Source: Ianthella basta
Taxonomy: Eukaryota > Porifera > Demospongiae > Verongiida > Ianthellidae
DNA: 64,000 nt
Assembly: GCA_964019415.1 (NCBI GenBank)
Contig: OZ025887.1
Span: forward strand, 3,093,306-3,157,305
Reading direction: 5' to 3'
Part shown: piece by piece, positions 46,845-58,800 of the stretch
Position numbering within the stretch: position 1 is the stretch's first letter
How the letters are laid out: each line of letters begins with the position of its first letter
Made by a program: the position numbers and the translations under genes
Notes under the pieces: model-generated
Databases searched by the model: none
Told to the model about the DNA's origin: nothing
The model's input: the letters and a program-made list of their open reading frames with translations, nothing else

Positions 46845-49800
46845 CTGTAAAGACAGAAAATTCATTTGGTCAATGTACACCTGTCTGGCAAGTGATGGGG
46901 TGAAATATGCACCTACAACACTTTGACACAACAATGTGAGGTACTCTACAAGCTGTACACTTAGCACAAAGTAGATGAGCAAGGAAAAGGCAAAAGAGGA
47001 AGTCCAAGATAAAAATGGAACAAATATGTAAACTCTCCTCATTTCTAGCTATTGAACGGAAAACAATTGCGCCCTTCTAGGACTGCAGGCAGAGACAGTA
47101 ACTCACACTCCGAGTCACTTTTGGCTTTTGTGCATGTGAGAGGTGGCAGTAGTTTGTGTCGGATACTTTTCTCAACTAGTTCTAACACTATAGTTCCTCC
47201 ATGTTTGAATAGTACACAGTAGGTATATTTCCACTTTGCAGCAAGCCCATGTGTATTAGCTACATAGGTAGCATGGGGTTGGCTATGACTGCTTTTCTCT
47301 TGATCTCTTGTACCCACTTTTCAACCTGCTTCCTAACATACATTTTGGTGAAGGATGCTCCACCCAGGGTTGCACCTATGTGCCTGCTTACTTGGGAGGT
47401 GATCTGGATTCAAGTGTCATGGAAGATCTCTATTGCCTTAATCAGAGAGAGAGCCGATCATAGCGGTGGCAGAAGGAGAGGAGATGGACGGCACTGTGCC
47501 GGTTACAACATTGTGGGAGTTGTTGCGAGATCAGCAGCAGTTAATGATGAAGCAAGAGGAGTCGCTGCAGAGGATGCTCATGGAATCATTGCAAGTAAGT
47601 TAGTAAGGTAAGTCTGCCTAAGTCCACCTTGCAAATGTTGCCTACTGATGACAATATGGAACACTTACTTGAGACATTTGAGCATACAGCCAAGCAGTGG
47701 GAGTGACCGGAAGATGTTTGGGCAATGCAACTCATGGGGTTGATGAAGGGAAAAGTGATGGCAGCCTATGCGAATCTTGGTGTGGAGAGCACGAATGATT
47801 ATCAAATCATCAGGCTAGCAATCCTGTGACATTGCCAAATGAAGACAGAGACCATCGGGCAGCAGTTCTGGCAGGATCGAAAGAAGCCTAGTGAGTCGCA
47901 CAGAAAGTGGGCAGATCGTTGAGAGACTGGTTCAGTAGGTGGAGAAGAGTTAGAGCGATCTCCTTGGAGGAGATGATACTGCTGAAACAATTAATTGCTG
48001 GGGTGCCTGAGGGACTACCCATCTGGTTGAAGGAGAAGGAGCCAAAGTCACCGGCCTAGGCAGCAGAACTTGCATACATCTATTCCCTGGCCAGGTAGGA
48101 TGCTGGGAAGGGAGGTCCGAAGGAGACCCCACCTTCGGGGACAGCCCATCAGGGAGGCGGCATACAGGAACCTTGTCAGGTTGACTCCAGTGGCACCACA
48201 GAGTGGAAGGGACAGGACCAGACCAACCAGAGAGGGGAAAAACGTTGTTTCCAATGTAATTGGTTTGGGCACATGATGTACAACTGCCCCTACAAGGAGA
48301 CTTCTACCATAGCCAGACTGAAGGCCCTTGCCCTGCAGCAAAGTAGCATGGAACAAGCAAAGTTACAAGTATCTACGACAGGGACGACTGGATGAACAAT
48401 CCATTCAGATGCTTGTAGGCTCTGGGGCTGATCACACCATGGTGGCAGCCAACTGTATTGAACCATCGAAGGTAGAGCGTATAGAGCAAGTGGCAGTTGT
48501 GTGTGTCTATGGGAACACCATGTCTTACCCCACTACTGTGGTGCAACTCCAGATGGGCACCTAGCAGCAGCAGGCCAGAGTGGTAGTTGCTCCAGAGCCT
48601 TGTGTCTGTAGCCGTGCTCCTGGGGCGAGGTTTTATGATCCAGTCAAGGGAAGTAGTCCTGTGAGAGGCTTGGCAGTGGTTACCAGGTCAGCCAAGAGAA
48701 GGGCTGAGCAAGAGATTGTTGTGGATGAGACAAGTTAAGAACCAAGGGGGAAAATGGCTAATGAATCAATCACCCCAGGGGCCAATGAGGGCATAGTTGC
48801 CAGCGAGATTGTAACACCTGATGCTCCCAGTGAGGTCATGGAGTTACCGTCTTCCATGGAACCATAGACAGAGGTGACAGATGAAAGGAGCAAAGTACAG
48901 GCAAGAAGTGAACAGGAACTGCCAGCTACTGCAGTGGAGCTGAGAGCCTGGCAACAGATAGACCCCATCCTGGAATAAGTCTGTAGCTTGGTCACTGAAG
49001 GCCCTGTCGAAGGGGAATGCGTCTATTTCTACTGACAGATGGGCTCCTGTACCAACATTGGCAGCCAGCTGGGCTGGCCTAACATTGTGAACAACTGGTA
49101 CTGTCCAAGGAGTGCTGGTTGGTGGTGCTACACCTGGCCCATCATGTACCAATGGCCAGTTACCTTGGGATCACCAAAACCAAGAACTGTATCCTCCAAC
49201 ATTACTTCTGGCCTGGGATCTTCACAGATCCAATGGCACGAGTGGAGACAATGTTTGCAAGCATGGGAACAACCTCAATTGTTTCAACCTTGGACCTTGT
49301 CAAGGGTTACTGGCTAATCTCCATGGCCGCTGATTCACGAGAGAAGACAGCATTTGCAACCCCCTTTGGATTGTATGACTTCGAGGTGATGCCCTTTGGG
49401 CTACACAATGCGCCTTCAACATTCCAGAGGACCATGAACCATGTGCTACAAGAATGTCAGAAAGTTTGCTGAGGCCTATTTTGATGACATTGTTGTGTTC
49501 AGCCACAGTTGGGGAGAGCACCTCCAGCAACTTTGAGAAGTGTTTGAGTGGCTTCAACAGGCTGGCCTGACAGTGAAGTTGAAGAAGTGCTGTTTTGGCC
49601 AAGACCACACCCATTACCTGGGTCACGTGATTGTGGCAGTGAAGTGCAACCTGACCCAGAGAAAGTCCAAGCTGTGCGGAATTACCCTGAACCAATAACC
49701 AAGACAAGGTTTCGTTCCTTTCTTGGGCTAGCAGGGTACTATTGGTGTAATAATCGTGACTTTTTGACGGTGGCGACCCCTCTTACCCAGCTGACAATGA

Positions 49801-52800
49801 AGGATCGACCTGACAAGGTTATTTTTGATCAAACATGCTGTGGACTGTGTGTGTGTTACGTGCAATGCTGGTACAACTAGCTTATGTACTGCGCTGGGTG
49901 CCTTGAAAAGTAGCCAATTGGCTAGTTTAAAGAGCTTCCTAGGTAAAATAAGATTCCCAATCCAATCCAATCCAATCCATGAATGATGTAGTTAGGACTT
50001 ACTTTGTTGCTGCATGGCTGACTTGTATTTTCCTTTGATGTTCTGTGCATGCTTGTATATTCTGTTAATGTTTCCTGTATCGCTGGGCATGCTGGTAATT
50101 CTTTAATTGATTTTTGTAGTGTTGTTAACTAATTAATCTGTCCTTGCTGTTTGGTAAAGCGGTGTTCTCTACCACCAAGATTGAAAGCACCTCGGTCTGT
50201 ACCAGACCAACTCAAGCGGAATGTCACAGTAGCCAAGAGATGAGTTACCTCCATGATAAATGACTTGCCAATGCCTCCAGACACTGAAGAGCTTTCTGCA
50301 TCAGTAGACATAATTGAATCATTACAACAAAAATTGAGCGTTCTACTTCTCCCCCATGACGGCAAAGTCTGGTTGGTTGAGCTGCATAATCATAATAATT
50401 AGGACGGTAAATCTGGTAGCTCAATAGGTAAAGGTTGACTACTAGCAAGACCTAAGGTGGGTTCGGTTGATTTCATACCTGTTTCATCATTAGTTTCCCA
50501 GTGACTATAAATCGTCAAATGATTCTTCCAATCTTCCTCACTGTCCACCATGTAGAGTTTACATATCGGTAATCAGTCTGTACAGAGATTTCCTGAACAC
50601 GCGTGATTGGCGCTTGCTGATATGCTGGGTCCTATTCTCAGACATGGTGATTGTTTACCAGTTGCTAATGTTTGATTTCTGAATTGCCAGTGGCCATCTT
50701 ACCATCATCAGGTGCCATTGTCCAGTCTTACTATTACACATGTACACAATTTGTAAAATTATCATTTTAATACTATTCATACTCATATCACCAACTGTCA
50801 ACACCAGTCGCCAATGTTATTATATACTGTATGTACTGTATGTACTGTATGTACTGTATGTACTGTATGTACTGTATGTACTGTATGTACTGTATATACT
50901 GTATGTACTGTAGGTATAAGGAACATATTCATTCATTCATTCAGGAACATATCTTGGCTAGGACAGCTAATGGCTCACTGATTCACATCTTTCCTCCTGC
51001 TGTCATCTCTCAGGTAATAGAAAACCTGCTGCTCGGTGCAGTCCCTAGGAAGTAACCTAGAAAACTGCTCCTCTGTTAGAAGTTTACGTTCACCTGGCTT
51101 GTCTTTTGTGTAGAAGTAAGCAGCTCGGAGTGGATCCTGGCCATGCAATCCATAGTCAAAGCATGCCACCTATCACAACACAAGGGAGAATGCCACAGTT
51201 AGTATAGAAAGTACCACTGGCAGTTAACCTGACAACCTGGCAGGTGCATATAGAAGTGGTGCGGTATTGTTTTACAGACTGCGTACATAGGTTTCACTAC
51301 AATGTGGTTTTGGAAACTCTGGTGCAGCATGGTCTTGCTGTTTCTGAGGTGCAACATTACATGTATTATGGTGTTCTTCTTTATCCAGTCTTTAACATCT
51401 GGCTCGGTGTCACAGTCAGCACAGTCAGCTACCTCCTCCAATGCTGATGTGCTATTCACCAGCTAAGGAGTTGAACAGTTGAAACAGTGACACAACATAA
51501 GGATTAATACTGCAAAAATAGGCATAAGACATAAATGTCATACAAATGTATGATTCATACTTCTCTTGTGCCATCCATTGGGCAATCCTGAATGGGTCCA
51601 AGTCGATACAGCTTTCTCTTTTCCAAGCATGTCCACATTTCTAGCACCTGAAAAACAGCAACAATTACTGGATGCATGCTGAATTCAACATCAGTAGTAT
51701 CAGCCTAGCTATAATTATTATAGATGCAAAGTACGTATATGAAATCACCGCTATTACAGCTATGTGGAGCAGTAAAGGGCAGTTTATCTTCCAGCCCCTG
51801 TATCTCCACGTGCATATTATTGTGCAGTCGCAGAGAAATGGGTCTGGGCAGACTTTACAGGTTCCTGGGTTGCCATGGAATAAGCAGAACATGTGATGTC
51901 ATTAAAAGCCACTTAGGGCTTTGGAATATATGGCCAGTGGCACAAGAAACAGCCATAGTGAATGCTGCAAACTACTCAGCGTTGTAGGGAAGAACCATTC
52001 AGTGATATTGGTGCCAATTTTGCCAGTACACAAAAGTTGTCAGGTGTTGTGTGCAACCCTTGGAGGAGTCAAACTGGACCACACACATAAGTGAGAGAGC
52101 TGTGTGTTGGCTAAGGGCCACGGTATACTGGAATGCATCCTCAATGAGCAAACAGGTGAAGTTGTGGCTCATTGGAGCCACATCTCACTACACTGTAAGT
52201 CTCTAGCCAATGCAGCTCTGTCATTGGGCTATACATAGCACCTATTTCCATCTCACCACTCTTCATGGACTTACTCCAGCACACCAAGACCCAGTAACCG
52301 GTGTACACAGCTCCTTGAAGAGCCAAAAAAGTTTCTTTCCACAGAGCAGTATGCTCCCTTATTGAAGATCAAAAAACTTCGTTAACTGCAAACATCTTTC
52401 CTGCAATCTGATTGGTCTACAAGTCTGCCAGATCCTATTTCTGTGTGTGATTGTGTAGTAATAGGGGCTTTGGATAGGAGATTGCTTCCACATGCGATTG
52501 CACAATAATAGAGGCTGGTGCATGAGACTAAGTAAAGAGGTGATGTTGCAGCAGTGCCTGGTACAGTCTAGTCTAGAAACCTAGACCTCCCCACCCCCTC
52601 TCTGCATTAAACTCTCTAACAGAAAAGTACTTGTTTGGAGAGGGTCCAGTTTGTAGACTAGGCACAGCCTAGTACACCACCCCTGGGCCACTGATTAAGC
52701 TTATATTATGAACAGCATGTACGCATAGGACAATTTGGCCATTATTCTAGATATTGTGTATGACTGTAGTATAGGTCCCAGTTATTTAGTTATCAACACC

Positions 52801-55800
52801 TTTAAGGCTACTAATTTTAACACACTTTCTTCAGTTTATCGAATACAGTAGACAATGCAAGAATGGGTAGAAGTGTATGCCCGAATATTATCATACCCAC
52901 CAAGCTTGAAAGTTGCTCTAATGAGTACCTCCCTAATCAAGGACTCGAAGCACAAACTTAATGAAAGGAGGTGATTGCTTGCAGTTAGCCACTGCAGAGG
53001 CAATAAATTGAATGGTAATCACAGGATATTATGCCAAACCTACCAACTACACCAGTATTGGTGTCTCAGTTGGTGGTGGGGGAGGGGGGGGGGGGGGGGC
53101 TGAAGCCCTATTGAGTTGACAACCAGTGATTGCCTTCCCCAATCATCCAACAAAGATGTAAGAGCCACATACAACTGTTTTGCCTTGAATGGGGCTCATC
53201 AGTGTGGCATACTGATGGTTGATGTTGGGTGGCTGGCTGCTTCTGAAACAGACAAGGGAGGCTACAGTCATCACGGTGGAAGCGTTGTTGAATGGGGAAC
53301 TTACTTGCAGTTAGCCACTGCAGAGGCAATAGATTGAATGGTAATCACTGGACATTATGCCAAACCTACCAACTACACCAGCCACCAACTGAGACACCAA
53401 TACTGGTGTAGTTGGTAGGTCTAACATAACATCCTGTCCATGAGCTGTTCTCTTTTGCACCAAGCTTCCCTCATTGTGTATGCTTCCTCAGGATATCAAC
53501 TAAGCTTTAATTTTGGCAAAGATGAGTCGTCAGTATATAACTTAAGCTGAAAATTTCCATAAATTTCCCAATAACCCATAATTCCAAAGTCTTTTACCAA
53601 GATTTTGCATGCAGGGGATTGTTGTATGCTTGGGCTTCCAATTGGCTGTGATGGATTATCAGGCTTTTTGCACCATTCTTCATTGAATGTGAGCTTACTT
53701 TCCAAATTATCCCATATTCAAAATACCCTGCTTGACCCATGTGAACACAAGAAAATTTGGCTAGGTTTGCCGAAGCATGTTAATACATTAAGATAGCAGT
53801 AGCCATTTTATTGAGAACATTCCAAAATAGACATCACAAGTGAGACGTCTGATACCCTGTTACCTTGTCTGAATTGCTTAGTCTCTTGACCATGGCATCT
53901 CTACGAATGGTAGTAATGATGGTATCATCAAGACAAATAAAGGCAGCTACATCTCCGGTCTCCACACATTGCTTCAGAGTTATCCTGCGTACATACGAGT
54001 TATGAAAGTTTCAGCATACGAACAGAGAAACACATAATAATAATATATGTCCAACAGACTCACGGGTTCTGCTCTGCATAAACAATGACATCATCTGCCT
54101 TCTTGAGCAGGTCCAGCAGCCTGTACAGTAAGCAAAATATATGCAAGTGCATACACCACTTGCTTCAACATAATTATTTTCATTGTTGTATGGTTGTGGT
54201 TAACATCAAAGGAAAAAGAGTGCAGTATTTCTTGCTATTGCACACTTTTTGACCTTTTCAACCCGATAAGAGCCCCTCTTGTCAAAACAATCACATTGAA
54301 TCAATTTGAGAACTCAGCAAGGAAAGGAAGATTCTCCTGATCAAAGTTTCTCTTCGCCATCTTGGCTGACTACCGAGGTACGTTTCTCCAGTACCAGCAC
54401 TGACCACAGAAGCATGGAGCTTCCGGTAGTTTCCTATCACAGATGTTTTCTAGCAGGTGGAACTCTGGATCAGAAAAAACACTACAAATGTTGCTTCTTC
54501 ATTTCCTCGACCTATACAGTAAAGGTTTTGAGCCCCAAGAAGTGGACTACTATGTATTCTTGGGCTAGAATGGCTTGGACATAGGTCTCAATGGGTCTTG
54601 TACATCACTGATGCTGATGGCCCCCAGCCCCTGGTAGTGGCCAAAACAATGGGGGTAAAGGTACCATGCTCGATCTCCCGGATACGATGTTCATACTCTC
54701 TCCTCTTCCCTCTTTCGTGCTTCTTGTAGGTAGACAACAGGGAGTCAGATGAATTGGATGGGGCAAATGGGTTGAAGATTCTGACATCAAAGAAAGTCTG
54801 TTGTCTACTGTTCCCCCAAAACCCCATGGCTTTGATGTCTTGTCTGGCATTGTCACCATTGATGGCAGATCATCCAGAGGGCTGCTTCCCAGTCAATGGT
54901 TGGAGATGGGGCTCGATCTCCACACCATGACAGACTTCCGTCAAGAGGTTGGCAGTCAGATCCCTTACTCTGTCATGCCTGATACTGGGGAAAGCGCCAT
55001 GAGGGCAACTGAGGGAATGCTTCACTGTGAAGGCAGATCCACAGACACATGTGCTTGGCAGCCTCACTGGATCCCACCCATATCTCAAACAAAGAGCATC
55101 CCTAAAGGCCTGCTTGTGTAGGTTAAAACCTTCCTCTGCAAGAGGCAGTGTGGTTAACCATGCAGATGCCCCTTTTTCTGATGCCAACTCCATTGCCCTC
55201 TTTATTTTCCTGGGCAGAAAAACCCGGAGAGCATTTGCTTCCTCCTCAATTTTTGCTCTCGCTTCCTTTCTGCTTGCTACTCTAGCCTCGCTTTGGGAGC
55301 TGCAGATAGCCATGAGGTTGCCATCGCTGCAGCCTAAGATGGCAGAGACCATTGGTCCTGTTATCCCCAAAGAGGCCTGAAATTGCCTCTGGGCCCTTTC
55401 ATCAGCTCTAGGGACCCCGAGACCACCTAGCCTCACTGGTAGTGCAAGCAGATCTCTTTCATCGTCACTGATAGCTGCCCTTCCTGTGATGGTTGGCAAG
55501 AGTTTGTCCCGGATGGCCTTCTCAAGGGGAGCTAGTAGATCACCAATGTCTGGAATGACGCGCATAAAGTAGTTCCACTTTTTCATTACTCCATGTGTTA
55601 GTGCTGCATATGCTGCCTGTGGTTGAGTTACAGCAAAGGATGCAAGTTCTTCAATTTCAGCAACCCACTCACGCACCTTGTTTGAGACAACATCCTCGAT
55701 GTACCTTCTTGTGCCAATTGGGACTCCAAGATGTTGGTGTCCTCTTGAGGTGATGTTAACACCCACTACCATATCCAAACACCACATCTACGTATATACT

Positions 55801-58800
55801 GCAAAGTAGCATTTCTTCAGTGACATGGCTTACCCACACCACTTGTATGATATAGTATTTCGTACTGTTGAGCATCAGCACTGAATATATATACTCATCG
55901 GAGTACGTAGCTGCCTTGAAATGAACGGGCACAAGAAAGCACATCGAAGGTGTGCTTCCTTGCAATTGCCCTACTGCCACATCTCAACACCACATCCACA
56001 TGCAACCAACATAATCACACACATTTATATAACACACCAACATAATATTTATACATGTCACGTTACCATGGCAACTGGATATTATCTGGTGTGTGATAAA
56101 TTAATGCTATTTGTAGCCCAGGTGGGCTGAATATCAAGGGAAATGTGTAGCAGTTATTTCATACCACTCAAGGACATCCTGGGTGATATTCATGTCATCC
56201 AGAATGCGGCTTATATTTTTCCAGGGTGTGGCTAATTGAAATCTTGAAGGTCCCAAACTTGCAAAACAACATTGCACAACACAATACAGCTATGCATGTA
56301 GTCTCTCAAAGTTACACAGTGAAATCCTCAATGCAAGAAATGCCTTTGAAATATTCATCTATAGCTATAGCAGGAGTGGTGCCAGTAGAAGTAGATGTTG
56401 CTGGCACGTTTCCTTGCTATATCTACCAATGAAGATCAGCCAATGGGTCGGAAAAACAGCTAGTTTGAACCTAAGGCAGACCACGGCTTTCCTTCTTCAT
56501 GCTGAGCCTCAATGAAATGAACGTGGCAGCCATTTAAGCTGCAATGCTTCTGCAGAAAGCTATTCTGACAAGTCTACAGGGTATAGGCCTACCTCTCACT
56601 GGAGCTCTCCTGTTCCTCTTACCACTATTCAAAGGTACTCAATGCCCAGGTTGTTCCTTCTTCATGCTAACTGGTATGTAAATGTTTCTATCCTCCCTGG
56701 TGATAGTTATGGGAGGGCAAAGCGCGTCTGGCTCCCCTGCAACCACCCCTAGTGAGCTATGCTTTCTTCTTCGAGGGAGGCTTCTTTGGAAGTTGTGACC
56801 ACTCATCGTTTTCAATTTGCTTCTGTCCTGTTACAGCAGCCCCACTCACTACATCAATGTTATCCCGTTCGGTGCTCTTGTACACATCCTAAAATTGGCA
56901 AGGACGTCTCGTTGCCTGGGCTACAAATTAGTTTACCCATGGCTCCTTCGGCATTACCAGATAAAATTGACCACCCGGAATTTGATGTGATATATATTAG
57001 CTTTACCACATTCAAATGTGATGCTGAGTGATATCCACCCTGGGCCTTTGGCCCCCGGGCAGATATCAATTATGCATCACCTTTGAGTGTGGTATAACTA
57101 ATACAACTTACCACTAGAGTGCTATGAGCAGATCCATGTACATATGTATAACAGAACCTATCGAATCTTGCACATATTGTAATGCAGTCATGCTCAGATA
57201 CCTACGTAGTTGTATCCTGGTTGTGACATATAGAATATTATAAATATGTGCACACTCACATGTATTCTATGGCAATGACTGTCTTGTGCGCACAAGCTCT
57301 TCTGTGCAACATCTGTCTTTCAAAGTACATCGTACATAAATCTGGGTGGAGCTGTACACTTTCCTGTCACATATTATACACAAACTGCATAATTATATAG
57401 CAATAACCTGCCTACCTTGTCTCTTATCATCAGCACCTCCAGGTCTTTGTCCACTTGTATACTCTCCAAAAATCTGCTAAAGAAACTAGGATCCAAACCA
57501 CAAGGCACATTGAGTCCTCGGCTGTTCCGGGCGAGATAGTCCCACTTGTGAATGTCGATGATACAATCCCTTGCAATTATCTAAGCACACAGTAAAGCTT
57601 GTCAATGGAATGAGCTAAAACATCTACTTTGAGCAAAGTAAAGTATAATTGGCAATGCAAGTTAATGTCAGAAATATATAGTACAATGTCATAATTATGA
57701 CACTCACATGTACTCTGCTAATGGACATGTATATACGAATACATATATATGAACACTTACTCAGGCTGAAGCCAAATTGATTGCATGACACTCTACAATG
57801 TACATAAAATGGTAGAGGAGCCACACACAGATACCTTGTAGAAGAAGAGCTGCTGTCTACCTTTGTAAGCCTGTACAGTAACAAAGACATATTGCTGACA
57901 TAACATGTTAGGGGGGGGGGGGGGGGGTTGTTAACTACATTGACCCACAGGCCACAGATGCAGGGATATTGTACTTACCTGTCCACTGAGGGGTCTACCA
58001 AGTATTAGCTCCTTAATGAATGTCAAGTCAGTGTCAAGGGCTGAGCCAGGGTTGTCTTCCCCAAGATACATCCACTTCACAAACTTCTCTTCCAGTCCAT
58101 TTTCTTTATACATCCGTTCAAAGACCAGTACAGCACGCTGCCTGGAATCACCAAACTGAAGCAGCAAAACATGAGCAATTACTGTTAACTGTAAAAGGCC
58201 TTGACATTCATTATCATGCTAAGTAAGAGCTAACAGCGGTGGACTGTACACAGCACAAGTACGTATATGAATAACTGTATCAATGAATGGTGTTGCAACA
58301 CTATGAAGGTGAAACTGCCTGTGTGAGCAGATCTGCACCTGTTCAGCATCCGACTGCAGCATAGAGTCCTTCACATATCGATCAAACACAAATGACAGCG
58401 GGCCTGCACCTGTCCAGAAACGCGAAGTATCCAGGAATGAAATGCAAGTTAATATTGTCAAACAACAGCCATTAGCTAGTCTAAATAATCAGTAGGCCAT
58501 AAAGGAATAGCTAAAGCTGAAATCCCAGAAACAAATGATGCACAAATGATATTCACACCTCATGTCAGACATGACCTTATCCTAACACTTGTCAGAGATA
58601 CTAGTGTTCAGTTCCACACAATGCCACTTTTGGGCACCCCCTTCTTACCAAGGTCATGGCAGAGGGCTGCAATCTGAACGCAGAACTGGTCTCTGTCACT
58701 TATGGCCAATTCCCTTTTATACTCCTTGGCGTTTGCACACAGTGAGTTTAGAAGCTTTTTCGCAAGATAAGCAACTCTGCATTGCCAAAGGGGGGACAGA

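Noticed and set aside
56165-56231. Possible SAMHD1-like exon reading [18 protein letters not shown]
   Set aside because: The phase does not fit: exon 57260-57363 joins directly and in frame to 54064-54120, matching the human order without it. It could be a chance frame or belong to another insertion.
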